Below are positions 1-5,821 of a DNA stretch of 64,000 nt, in pieces (within the stretch, counting starts at the first letter, position 1; each line of letters starts with the position of its first letter). The stretch is taken from IMG/VR virus record IMGVR_UViG_3300027973_000053, positions 1-64,000 of that record, one strand, 5' to 3'. A program made the position numbers and the translations under genes. Under the pieces are notes generated by a model. That model was not told where the DNA came from. It made no database searches and saw only the letters and a program-made list of their open reading frames with translations. The stretch comes from a virus.

Positions 1-71
1 AAATAGAAGTTTGCGTGTAGTAATACTCACGAATGTCCATAAAGGCTTATCTTTGGCAAAACAGCTATGGT

Positions 72-215
72 ATGCCGTTTAAATCAAAGGCTCAAATGAA
101 GGCAGCGTTCTCCGGTGCTTTGGGAAGTGAAATGAAAGCAAAGGCTAAAGGATGGGCGAAGGAAACAAAGAATATCAAGTCTTTGCCGGTGCGTGTGATG
201 AAGAAGTCAAAATAG
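72..215 (+). CDS. Small conserved phage protein (KSKAQ-type)
   Basis: A 47-residue basic protein starting MPFKSKAQMKAAF and ending with a KETKNIKSLP segment. I recall this overall pattern as recurring in small hypothetical phage proteins; no function is known to me. An in-frame ATG at 33 would add 13 residues, but the MPFKSK start matches the usual beginning of the family. It converges on the RusA gene, and the two 3' ends overlap by 41 bases. It is the only plus-strand gene in the first 3.6 kb and may be the tail of a plus-strand operon that begins outside the window. Confidence 0.6.
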   Translation: MPFKSKAQMKAAFSGALGSEMKAKAKGWAKETKNIKSLPVRVMKKSK

Positions 216-699
216 CGATATCCTCCAAGTCGGGTTCGCTGGGTGGTGCAATCTTGACTGAAATCCATCCCATCTCAAAGTCAACCCATCTCTTTTGTAG
301 TTCACCATAGTGGGCAATGTACTTATCTTCTACTATTAAACTATCTGTAAATGCTTTGACCAAGTTATCCAAGTCGGGTTTGGATTGGTGCAGCTTTAGG
401 TGGTGTGCCCTTTTTTTCTTCTTAGACCAAGTCTTAGGGCAGGGGATGAAGAATGTAATGGATGCCCCGGATGCAGGGAAAGAAAAGCCGATTCGCTTAG
501 CTTCTGCCAACAACGTAATTTTATAATCGTTGTATCTTTCTAAACGAAGCAGCCTTTTCAGTCCGGTGGGTCTTAGTCTTTCTCTGGGGATTCGGAAAAA
601 TATCCTATCTCCTTGTGTTGCCCTTACGTGGGTTTGTGGTGTTACATTAAGAATTAGTGTCTTTTGTTGCACGTTTTCTTGTTTTTTCTTTAACACCAA
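175..699 (-). CDS. rusA: RusA-family Holliday junction resolvase
   Basis: RusA enzymes are Mg-dependent homodimeric endonucleases that cut Holliday junctions during phage recombination and replication. The protein (up to 174 residues) has the diagnostic KPDLDNLVKAFTDSL stretch in its second half: two aspartates, a lysine and a third aspartate matching the catalytic Asp/Asp/Lys/Asp set of E. coli RusA. The start is uncertain. The longest frame begins at a GTG at 699, inside the upstream gene. An AAGGAG sequence lies just before the IFFRIP segment near residue 33, where such proteins often begin, but no ATG/GTG/TTG is placed there. About 35 extra residues follow the core at the C-terminus. Family assignment is strong; the start is not. 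Confidence 0.85.
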   Translation of the reverse strand: MVLKKKQENVQQKTLILNVTPQTHVRATQGDRIFFRIPRERLRPTGLKRLLRLERYNDYKITLLAEAKRIGFSFPASGASITFFIPCPKTWSKKKKRAHHLKLHQSKPDLDNLVKAFTDSLIVEDKYIAHYGELQKRWVDFEMGWISVKIAPPSEPDLEDIAILTSSSHAPAKT

Positions 700-814
700 C
701 TGCCAATAAAATTGAAATCATCTGACTAACCGAGCGATTATCTCTTTCGGCTATTTGCTTTATCTGCTCTACTGTTTCTGATGGAACAGTTGCACAAATT
801 TGAATGTTTGCCAT
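647..814 (-). CDS. Ribbon-helix-helix DNA-binding protein
   Basis: A 55-residue frame reads MANIQICATVPSETVEQI, then a helix ending in NRSVSQMISILLAVG and a basic tail KEKTRKRATK. This is the Arc/MetJ/CopG layout: a short beta strand for DNA contact, helix A, the turn N-R-S-V-S, and hydrophobic helix B. Such proteins are dimeric repressors. It lies immediately upstream of RusA and overlaps the long form of that gene by 53 bases in another frame, so the pair is probably co-transcribed. A TATCTTTG box lies 14 bases upstream of the ATG. I infer autoregulation or control of the adjoining minus-strand genes; the sequence does not prove it. Confidence 0.75.
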   Translation of the reverse strand: MANIQICATVPSETVEQIKQIAERDNRSVSQMISILLAVGVKEKTRKRATKDTNS

Positions 815-827
815 ACTTTTTTTACTA

Positions 828-835
828 CAAAGATA
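828..835 (-). promoter_or_regulatory. Putative -7 box of the RHH/RusA operon
   Basis: On the minus strand this reads TATCTTTG, a perfect fit to the Bacteroidota -7 box TAnnTTTG, placed 14 bases before the RHH start codon. No TTTG box is seen at the expected 19-base distance upstream, so this is only a half-matching promoter. Confidence 0.4.
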
Positions 836-984
836 GGCAATTTATATTGATTTAAGTAATCTTTATTAATGTGTAAAATTGTTCGTTAGCAAAGTGTAAG
901 GCAGCTTTACTTTTTGTAGTCGAAAGTCAAGGTATAACCTGACAAAAACGATATAAGTTGTAATGTAATACTTGACAAGTGAAC

Positions 985-1078
985 AACCACCTACGAGATT
1001 CGAACTCGTATCTCCCTGCTACAATGCCGGGACGTTACCCTTTTAGCCGATATTTATTTTCGGTTACGCCAAAGTGGT
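985..1078 (-). tRNA. Atypical tRNA or tRNA-like gene, anticodon unclear
   Basis: The minus strand folds into a tRNA frame. The 7-bp acceptor stem is ACCACTT with AGGTGGT, extendable by two more pairs outside it. The T arm is ACGAG-TTCGAAT-CTCGT with a canonical TTCGAAT loop, separated by AGAT from the preceding stem. At 94 bases it is long. The D region is enlarged by a small CCGA/TCGG hairpin before a GGGTAA loop, and the D stem pairs GCG with CGT. The anticodon stem fits poorly: CCCGG against CAGGG leaves one mismatch and an 8-base loop CATTGTAG, so TTG or TGT could be the anticodon. No CCA is encoded. It sits 2 bases upstream of the GNAT stop. It may be a degenerate tRNA or a specialised one. 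Confidence 0.6.
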
Positions 1079-1080
1079 TG

Positions 1081-1485
1081 CTATAAATGTAGGATAAAAT
1101 ACATTACATCGTTTCCTGCATAAGCATATACCGGATTGTGCAATAAAAAATTAGCTTTGATTAGATTATTTGCCGAAGCGTAGTTATTTCGCACTGTATA
1201 TGTAACGATATCTTTGCATCTTTTGTTTTTAGCACTTGCTATTCGTGCTTTGATTAGTTTCTTGTGTATCCCCTTGTTTCGGTGCGACTTTGCTACCCAT
1301 GCTCTTACAAACACACATACTCCTTCACTATATAAACAACCACAATAAGCAATAATACTATCACCATCCATCAGTACCCACCAATCCCTGTTAGGCTTAA
1401 ACTCATTGTCGCAACCGGGGAAGTTTTTTTCATCTAACTCTCCCAGCCGATAATAAAGTGCAGAGTTTTTCCTAACCTTTATCAT
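1081..1485 (-). CDS. GNAT-family N-acetyltransferase
   Basis: GNAT enzymes move an acetyl group from acetyl-CoA to an amine on a small molecule or protein. The 134-residue protein has the length and layout of a single GNAT domain. Near residue 69, VAKSHRNKGIHKKL fits motif A, whose R-x-x-G-x-G/A loop holds the CoA pyrophosphate. The later SANNLIKANF segment fits the motif B helix preceding the last strands. The substrate is unknown. The start lies 1 base from the stop of the phosphoesterase gene upstream, so the two are probably translated together. The stop nearly touches the tRNA. Confidence 0.8.
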   Translation of the reverse strand: MIKVRKNSALYYRLGELDEKNFPGCDNEFKPNRDWWVLMDGDSIIAYCGCLYSEGVCVFVRAWVAKSHRNKGIHKKLIKARIASAKNKRCKDIVTYTVRNNYASANNLIKANFLLHNPVYAYAGNDVMYFILHL

Positions 1486-1486
1486 T

Positions 1487-2479
1487 TTAGTATATTTTTC
1501 CGTTGATTATTTGGAAGTTTTTTAGATGAAAGTTTCCATCTTTTTCAACAATTATGTGTGCAAAACCATGTTGGCTATTGCTAACCAATGGCGAATAATC
1601 CGGTCTAAGTTCACATAAACACCCGGTACTCCAACAGCTTATAACATCACCATCTAATGTAATTTCGGGATGGTGGGATGCCCGGTGCAAATGACCTACA
1701 ACCAATGTTTGTTTACCACGAAGAAAAGCACCACGAGCAGGGCTTACCGGGGCGAAAACACCCTTAAACACATGATGCCCATGAGTAATAGATAGTTTAC
1801 CTGCTTTTACAAGAACCTTATCATCTAACAAAATAACTCTTTCTTCGTTTAATCGTAACCTTTCCTCCAAATGAAAATAGGGGTCATCCCATATTTCAGA
1901 TGCCTTTTGTAGCAGAAATCTTTCCCAGCGAACACAATGGTTTCCTTTTAGCCAATAAATATGAGCATTGGGAAATGTGGCACGCAATATCCTTAAAAAC
2001 TCCTTTGTGGCATCAAATTCTTGTTTGGCAGAACGCTTTTTGGGGTCTTTTTCAAATTTGCTTACTTGGTGGTTGTCAATCAAATCTCCGTTTATGAAGA
2101 TTGTGTTAATTTTATTTTCAACTCCGTAATTGAGTGCTAATGTTATTGCATCAATGTCGTGGTAGGGGATATGTAAATCGGAAATTAATAGAATACTATT
2201 ACAGGCTTTGGGTAATATATATGGCTCTCTTTTTTCTTGATATGATTCCGGAATATTATACGGATTCTTTGGTCTTTCTTGTGGCATATAGTATTTAGTT
2301 TTGATTACTTTGTATGGGTCTTGATTCTTTCCCTCAATTCTTCTCAAAATACTGCGTGCATATTCCACATTCTTGAATGATAGCTTATTATCTGCGTACA
2401 TTATGCGTGCAAGTTTCAAAGATGGCATTGCCATTCCATACTTATCCCTGTACTGCCTTGCTATATCAGATAGGCTCAT
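1487..2479 (-). CDS. Calcineurin-like metallophosphoesterase
   Basis: This 330-residue protein carries the ordered motifs of the two-metal phosphoesterase superfamily: SDLHIP (D-x-H) near residue 100, NGDLID (G-D), KGNH (G-N-H), THGH, and VVGHLH (G-H-x-H) near residue 265. Members hydrolyse phosphomonoesters or diesters, including nucleotides and DNA ends. About 90 residues precede the catalytic domain; they are basic and helical (SDIARQYRDKYG, then an ARSILRRIEG helix) and look DNA-binding, as in phage phosphoesterases with an N-terminal HTH-like region. Substrate is unknown. It is the first gene of a three-gene minus-strand unit with GNAT and RusA beyond it, downstream of the palindrome-rich region. 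Confidence 0.85.
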   Translation of the reverse strand: MSLSDIARQYRDKYGMAMPSLKLARIMYADNKLSFKNVEYARSILRRIEGKNQDPYKVIKTKYYMPQERPKNPYNIPESYQEKREPYILPKACNSILLISDLHIPYHDIDAITLALNYGVENKINTIFINGDLIDNHQVSKFEKDPKKRSAKQEFDATKEFLRILRATFPNAHIYWLKGNHCVRWERFLLQKASEIWDDPYFHLEERLRLNEERVILLDDKVLVKAGKLSITHGHHVFKGVFAPVSPARGAFLRGKQTLVVGHLHRASHHPEITLDGDVISCWSTGCLCELRPDYSPLVSNSQHGFAHIIVEKDGNFHLKNFQIINGKIY

Positions 2480-2538
2480 AAATACTTTTTAAAATAAGTA
2501 ATAAGGAAAGTAACAGCAGAATAATTTTCATCCAATTG

Positions 2539-2553
2539 TCCGAATTATTCGGA
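2539..2553. promoter_or_regulatory. Palindrome TCCGAA-TTA-TTCGGA
   Basis: A perfect 15-base inverted repeat with 6-base arms and a 3-base centre, in the gap upstream of the phosphoesterase gene. A related site with the same TCCGA half (2919-2935) lies on the other side of the 54-residue ORF. The pairing suggests binding sites for one dimeric regulator such as the RHH or HTH proteins of this phage; that is inference. Confidence 0.45.
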
Positions 2554-2565
2554 TGTTTGAAATAT
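2553..2565. repeat. 13-base inverted repeat, left copy
   Basis: ATGTTTGAAATAT here is the exact reverse complement of ATATTTCAAACAT at 2934-2946. The two copies face each other about 370 bases apart and enclose the small 54-residue ORF and the TATACGAT repeats. Confidence 0.6.
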
Positions 2566-2605
2566 AGCTGCATAAACAGAGTTATGTTATCAAAGTTATA
2601 ATATT

Positions 2606-2614
2606 TGTGGATAA
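2606..2614 (-). promoter_or_regulatory. Consensus DnaA box
   Basis: TGTGGATAA is the exact reverse complement of the bacterial DnaA box TTATCCACA and lies between genes. Chance alone would give roughly one perfect match in a window of this size and composition, so its weight comes from the intergenic position and from the phage encoding a DnaA domain IV protein at 10201-10566. Confidence 0.4.
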
Positions 2615-2622
2615 AAAAAAAC

Positions 2623-2787
2623 TTATAGTTTACTTTTAATAAGGAAATAGTAGGCTTCCTCCGGTTTTCCGTAATTTTTTATGTAGTTATTCAATTCTTC
2701 AAAGGCTTTTCGGACTTGAATACTGTTTTTGTAGCCCCTTTTTATCAATACTTTCTTTTGGAGCATTAAAGTTACTGTTCCCGGCAT
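2623..2787 (-). CDS. Small hypothetical protein
   Basis: A 54-residue basic protein (MPGTVTLMLQKKVLIKRGYK onward, ending FLIKSKL). I do not recognise it. The frame is open further upstream to 2859 (78 residues), but that extension is encoded by the TATACGAT repeats and has an unusual composition, so the ATG at 2787 is preferred. It stands alone between the divergent blocks, enclosed by matching inverted repeats, which suggests a regulator or initiator of the neighbouring region. Confidence that it is a gene is only moderate. Confidence 0.45.
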   Translation of the reverse strand: MPGTVTLMLQKKVLIKRGYKNSIQVRKAFEELNNYIKNYGKPEEAYYFLIKSKL

Positions 2788-2790
2788 ATT

Positions 2791-2822
2791 TTTATACGAT
2801 TTTATACGATTTATATACGATT
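2791..2822. repeat. Tandem TATACGAT repeats (iteron-like)
   Basis: TTTATACGAT occurs twice head to tail (2791-2800, 2801-2810), then a third TATACGATTT follows at 2814-2823 after a 3-base offset. They sit directly upstream of the ATG at 2787 on the minus strand. Short directly repeated sites next to a small gene are typical of operators or replication iterons. Confidence 0.55.
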
Positions 2823-2888
2823 TTAGACAACGTAAACACCAAACGACCAAATATACCACTCAACCTATTATCTTCAAAATTTGATGCT

Positions 2889-2935
2889 TTCACGTAACGT
2901 GAACAAATATGGGCAATTATCGGAACTTGTCCGAT
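2889..2935. promoter_or_regulatory. Two adjacent palindromes
   Basis: The first (2889-2903) is TTCACGT-A-ACGTGAA, a perfect palindrome with 7-base arms. The second (2919-2935) is ATCGGA-ACTTG-TCCGAT with 6-base arms, sharing the TCCGA half with the 2539-2553 site. They are 15 bases apart, in a gap with no convincing gene. Confidence 0.5.
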
Positions 2936-2946
2936 ATTTCAAACAT
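2934..2946. repeat. 13-base inverted repeat, right copy
   Basis: ATATTTCAAACAT is the exact reverse complement of bases 2553-2565. It overlaps the end of the palindrome at 2919-2935 by two bases, just as the left copy abuts the 2539-2553 palindrome. Confidence 0.6.
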
Positions 2947-3265
2947 TATTATACGGAATTAGGTATAATGTCGTTTATTTTCCACAAAAAAGGTGTTTTT
3001 GAGTATAAATATTCCACACTTTGTTACAAAAACTCCCAAAAATATCCTTCACTACCTACCAAAACACCTAATTATCAATAAAAACTAACCTTATGCACTC
3101 CTGATTGTGCAACAATTCTGTTAAATGCACTTTCGGATGGTTCTACCACTTAAAATCCTAAAAACAAAAAAAACTCCAGAAAACTCCGAAAAATAACAAA
3201 AATCTCGCGAAATATCTGATTACAAGTCGAAGCCACCCCTTGTTGATTGTTCGCTGCCTACCTTC

Positions 3266-3481
3266 GGGGGGTCTCGTTTCCCTATATTGGGGGGGTTGTG
3301 TTTTTTGTTTCGTTCCTTCGTGCTGCTTGCCTTTGCTGTGGGTCTGGGTTTGTTTGGGTTCGGGCTGTTGCCTTGCGTTGGTTCGTTGTGGTGGGGTGGT
3401 GTATTGGGGTGGGGGTAGTATTAGTGTTTTGTTTTTGTAGGGGGTAGGGGGGATAGGGGTAGGGGTAGGGGGGGGGTGGGG
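3266..3481 (+). other. G-rich tract with quadruplex potential
   Basis: The plus strand switches from AT-rich to G-rich with almost no C runs. It has G-runs of 6 and 7 at 3266-3271 and 3289-3295, and then six runs of 4 to 9 G within 42 bases at 3440-3481, separated by TA, ATA or T. That spacing satisfies the usual G-quadruplex pattern (four runs of at least three G with short loops) several times over. The rest of the window has nothing similar. Confidence 0.75.
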
Positions 3482-3544
3482 ATATATTAATATAAAATAC
3501 ATTTGTTAAAGTTTTCTTAATACTTATTTATTTGATTGTTTGTA

Positions 3545-3576
3545 TTTGGTATATTCAACTAATTAGATTAATTTAG
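3545..3576 (+). promoter_or_regulatory. Early promoter, TTTG-N20-TAATTTAG
   Basis: TTTG at 3545-3548, a 20-base spacer, then TAATTTAG at 3569-3576, 33 bases before the ATG at 3609. It matches the Bacteroidota -33/-7 pattern and closely resembles the next promoter, sharing an ATTCAACTA spacer core. Confidence 0.65.
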
Positions 3577-3608
3577 CATTATAAAAATTAACCAATAAAC
3601 ATTTTAAC

Positions 3609-3842
3609 ATGAAAGCAAAAAATTTAACTAACGAGCAAAGACTAAAAAATTTAATTAAAACAAACAGCCCTTTATTAAATGCGTTGCTAGTTGAACGCTT
3701 GTTATTAATTTGCGAACTTACTAGTAAAGAAATAGAGGAACTTCACAGTAACGGCAAAAGTTTTTCGGTACTCGTATCGGATAAAGAATATGTACAGCTA
3801 TGCAAAAATGTAAACGAAATATTATTTTTAAGTATTTTTTAA
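3609..3842 (+). CDS. Hypothetical early protein
   Basis: A 77-residue protein that I do not recognise. The N-terminal half is leucine-rich and helical (NEQRLKNLIK, LLNALLVERLLLICEL); the C-terminal half has an SVLVSDKEYVQL segment. It is the first gene after the divergence region and has its own promoter directly upstream. It resembles the many small host-takeover proteins transcribed first by phages, but nothing shows a target. Confidence 0.6.
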   Translation: MKAKNLTNEQRLKNLIKTNSPLLNALLVERLLLICELTSKEIEELHSNGKSFSVLVSDKEYVQLCKNVNEILFLSIF

Positions 3843-3851
3843 CCATTCTAT

Positions 3852-3882
3852 TTTGTAGATTCAACTATTTAGACTAATTTTA
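3852..3882 (+). promoter_or_regulatory. Early promoter, TTTG-N19-TAATTTTA
   Basis: TTTG at 3852-3855, 19 bases, then TAATTTTA at 3875-3882, with the ATG of the next gene at 3905. No terminator is visible between the previous stop and this promoter. Confidence 0.7.
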
Positions 3883-3904
3883 TACCATACCCAAAAAAAA
3901 CACT

Positions 3905-4348
3905 ATGAACAAGAAACAGCAAAGAATTGAAAACCTCAATAAGCATTATTTAAATATTGCTAATCTTTATCAATTATCCACAGGTTTAGAAATTTCAATT
4001 AATGAAGCAAAAAAAATATCTAATAAACTGAGGAAGTTAGAAAAATTAGCTACCATAGAAACAACAGCACAAAATAACGGATACTATACCGAACCAACTC
4101 CCCTTGATTGGAAAACAGGCAGAGCCGAAAAAATGCGTTTAAAATGCGATAATGACGGCAATTATATAGATAGTGATGCAAAAATTGAGGAAATAAAAAA
4201 GCAAGTTAAAAGCATTTTTAATAACAATTTACAAGGATTTTTTATTAATTACGATTCTAGAGGATACGCACTAAAAATAAAATCCGATAGTTGCCCACTT
4301 TCCAAAGATTGGGGAGGATATTATATTTTAAGTCCAGAAATTAATTAA
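3905..4348 (+). CDS. Hypothetical early protein
   Basis: A 147-residue, highly charged protein that I do not recognise. Residues 1-60 are helical (KKQQRIENLNKHY, AKKISNKLRKLEKL). The middle has EPTPLDWKTGRAEKMRL, and the end looks beta-rich (GFFINYDSRGYALKI, then GGYYILSPEIN). It is a single-gene unit with a promoter at 3852 and a terminator at 4356. A perfect TTATCCACA DnaA-box match at 3974-3982 lies inside the coding sequence and is probably chance. Confidence 0.7.
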   Translation: MNKKQQRIENLNKHYLNIANLYQLSTGLEISINEAKKISNKLRKLEKLATIETTAQNNGYYTEPTPLDWKTGRAEKMRLKCDNDGNYIDSDAKIEEIKKQVKSIFNNNLQGFFINYDSRGYALKIKSDSCPLSKDWGGYYILSPEIN

Positions 4349-4355
4349 AAAGTTA

Positions 4356-4380
4356 AGGGGTGAAAATCCCCTATTTTTTT
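4356..4380 (+). terminator. Rho-independent terminator
   Basis: AGGGG and CCCCT arms enclose a TGAAAAT loop and are followed by ATTTTTTT. It starts 8 bases after the preceding stop codon. Confidence 0.8.
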
Positions 4381-4403
4381 GTATTTTATTTAACTATTTT
4401 TAT

Positions 4404-4434
4404 TTTGTATATTCATATATTTAAACTACTTTTA
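4404..4434 (+). promoter_or_regulatory. Early promoter, TTTG-N19-TACTTTTA
   Basis: TTTG at 4404-4407, a 19-base spacer, TACTTTTA at 4427-4434, then the ATG at 4461. It follows the 4356-4380 terminator directly. Confidence 0.75.
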
Positions 4435-4460
4435 TTTTTTAATTAATCAAATCAAATTTT

Positions 4461-4829
4461 ATGTATCAATCTAAGGTTATTGTAAAACTAAAGCATGACA
4501 AAGGAACTACAAAAATTAGCGTTTGGGCGACTTCTTTACAGGAAGCTATTGACAAGGTAATAGAATCCGAAAAAGCCCCTTTAAATAGCGTTATTTACGC
4601 TAAAGTTTCACCCCTCAGTATTTCAGACATTAAATATTTGAGCAAGGAAAAAGCCCCCTATTTTTTCAGTCGTTCTACTATGCGATTTTTTAATCAAAAA
4701 ATGCGAGATTTTTCCGTTACCAGATACGGAAACGAAAAATTTTATATTTCCGCTCCATCGGAATCCCCCGAACATAAAACAAAAAGAATATTTAACCCAT
4801 TTACAAGGGAGTTGGAATTTATTGACTAA
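4461..4829 (+). CDS. Hypothetical early protein
   Basis: A 122-residue protein that I do not recognise. The N-terminal 40 residues look like a small beta-alpha unit (SKVIVKLKHDKGTTKISVWA then a helix LQEAIDKVIESE). The rest is basic and aromatic with an RSTMRFFNQKMRDF segment. The unit is isolated, with a promoter upstream and a hairpin terminator downstream, so it is expressed on its own. Confidence 0.7.
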   Translation: MYQSKVIVKLKHDKGTTKISVWATSLQEAIDKVIESEKAPLNSVIYAKVSPLSISDIKYLSKEKAPYFFSRSTMRFFNQKMRDFSVTRYGNEKFYISAPSESPEHKTKRIFNPFTRELEFID

Positions 4830-4836
4830 CTACATA

Positions 4837-4860
4837 TAGGGGTGAAAGTCCCCTAATTTT
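4837..4860 (+). terminator. Rho-independent terminator
   Basis: TAGGGG and CCCCTA arms enclose TGAAAGT, followed by ATTTT. It is nearly the same hairpin as the one at 4356-4372, so the two look like copies of one element. Confidence 0.75.
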
Positions 4861-4883
4861 CACTATATTTTAACAATATCTAT

Positions 4884-4914
4884 TTTGTATCTTTGAATAA
4901 TTATTTTACCTTTA
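4884..4914 (+). promoter_or_regulatory. Early promoter, TTTG-N19-TACCTTTA
   Basis: TTTG at 4884-4887, 19 bases, TACCTTTA at 4907-4914, with the ATG of the 45-residue gene at 4930. Confidence 0.75.
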
Positions 4915-4929
4915 TTAAAATTTACGGCT

Positions 4930-5067
4930 ATGATTATCAAAAAATATTTTACCACTATAAAACAAGCGGAACAATTTTTAAACAGGTTATATAACAAATA
5001 TGATTCAGTAACCTGTTTAAACTGCCCTACTTTTGAAAGTGGTGTGTATGTATTCCAATGTATTTAA
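4930..5067 (+). CDS. Small hypothetical protein (FTTIKQAEQFLNRLY type)
   Basis: A 45-residue protein beginning MIIKKYFTTIKQAEQFLNRL, then YNKYDSVTCLNCPTF. Very similar short proteins with a K/TTIKQAExFLNxLYxKYDSV core recur in phages and mobile elements of Bacteroidota; their role is unknown to me. It is the first gene after the promoter at 4884 and is followed after 27 bases by the lipoprotein gene. Confidence 0.65.
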   Translation: MIIKKYFTTIKQAEQFLNRLYNKYDSVTCLNCPTFESGVYVFQCI

Positions 5068-5094
5068 TTAACCAACCAATAAAAAACAAAAACA

Positions 5095-5265
5095 ATGAAA
5101 AAAACACTCTCAATCCTTTGCCTTATTGCCTTGATTTTTTCGTCATGTGCTAAAGGTGGATGCCCCACAACTGATAAAAAATACTTTACCAGAGGAGTAC
5201 CAAAAGCAAAAAGCCTGTATAAAGGTTATCCAAGTACAAGAGGAAATAAATGTTGGGGTAAATAA
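5095..5265 (+). CDS. Small lipoprotein
   Basis: A 56-residue protein with a KK start, a hydrophobic stretch LSILCLIALIF and a lipobox-like SSC at residues 16-18, typical of Bacteroidota lipoproteins cleaved before the cysteine. The mature part has four more structural features: GGCPTT, a RGVPKAKSLY turn and a C-terminal CWGK. It would be exported and anchored to a membrane, where phage lipoproteins often block superinfection. That role is inferred. A different frame (5147-5344) overlaps it and extends beyond; it lacks export signals and is less likely to be coding. Confidence 0.6.
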   Translation: MKKTLSILCLIALIFSSCAKGGCPTTDKKYFTRGVPKAKSLYKGYPSTRGNKCWGK

Positions 5266-5359
5266 AAAAGGGTATCCGGCTGAAATGGATTATAACCATT
5301 GTAACCTAATGTTTTTAGGCAGCACCATTTTATTAATCAAATAAATTAAATCTATTTTT

Positions 5360-5611
5360 ATGCAACCTTGTCAAATCATTAAAACAAATGACTACACCAA
5401 CGAAAAAATTGTTTGGGATACTTTTAAAAGCAAAAAAGAAGCTATTCAATACTTAAAAACAAAAAGTAAAACTTCCAAACATTTATATTCTAAATGTAAA
5501 TATTTGCCTATAAATGAAATGCTAATATGCTACCATGCAGAAAATGACAATGTAACATATTACCGGATAGAAATTTTACCCAAATTAGAAAACATAATTT
5601 ATAAAAACTAA
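5360..5611 (+). CDS. Hypothetical protein
   Basis: An 83-residue protein that I do not recognise. It begins with a short beta segment (QPCQIIKTNDYTNEKIVWDT) then FKSKKEAIQYLKTKSKTSKH, a basic helix, and ends with a beta-rich YYRIEILPKLEN. The overall plan, a strand pair followed by a KKEAIxYL helix, recurs in other small genes here. It is part of the unit read from the promoter at 4884. Confidence 0.6.
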   Translation: MQPCQIIKTNDYTNEKIVWDTFKSKKEAIQYLKTKSKTSKHLYSKCKYLPINEMLICYHAENDNVTYYRIEILPKLENIIYKN

Positions 5612-5622
5612 ATTAAACTATT

Positions 5623-5820
5623 ATGCAACAATTAACCGAGCAACAATACAAGAGCCTAAGACAAGCCATTTATAACTCTATAATGGGTTTAACAATGTAC
5701 TGCGAATGTGGGGAGGAATGTACTTTGGGTATGGGTGAAATGGGAGAAACAAGCGATGAAGCGGAAAGAGTAGTAGATGAATGGATGGAATTAAATAAAT
5801 TAACCTTAAAAGAAGATTAA
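5623..5820 (+). CDS. Acidic hypothetical protein
   Basis: A 65-residue acidic protein that I do not recognise. It starts MQQLTEQQYKSLRQAIYNSI, contains a CECGEECTLGMGEMGE segment with three closely spaced cysteines, and ends in an acidic helix (SDEAERVVDEWMELNKL). Three cysteines could bind a metal together with another ligand, but this is not a known motif. The stop is 1 base from the next ATG. Confidence 0.6.
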   Translation: MQQLTEQQYKSLRQAIYNSIMGLTMYCECGEECTLGMGEMGETSDEAERVVDEWMELNKLTLKED

Positions 5821-5821
5821 A

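Larger units (their letters stand above)
2860..3608. other. Long non-coding divergence region, candidate origin
   Basis: About 750 bases without a convincing gene lie between minus-strand genes to the left and plus-strand genes to the right. The stretch holds two palindromes, the right inverted repeat, a degenerate DnaA-type site TTTTCCACA at 2978-2986, a TGCAC/GTGCA hairpin near 3094-3112, the G-rich tract at 3266-3481 and the first early promoter. Short frames in the G-rich part encode low-complexity Pro/Gly/Val strings on either strand and are not believable. Divergent transcription plus dense repeats fits a replication origin or master control region; no experiment supports it. Confidence 0.45.

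Noticed and set aside
2881-3081. Plus-strand 66-residue frame in the divergence region.
   Set aside because: It covers two palindromes and a DnaA-type site, has an atypical composition and no coupling to other genes.
3158-3502. Minus-strand proline-rich frame through the G-rich tract, and plus-strand Gly/Val frames across the same region.
   Set aside because: The composition is forced by homopolymer-like G/C runs; the frames have no recognisable domain and lie in a control region.
5147-5344. Plus-strand 65-residue frame overlapping the small lipoprotein gene.
   Set aside because: It has no export signal and no family resemblance, whereas the overlapping 5095-5265 frame has a lipobox. It might be a remnant but cannot be supported.
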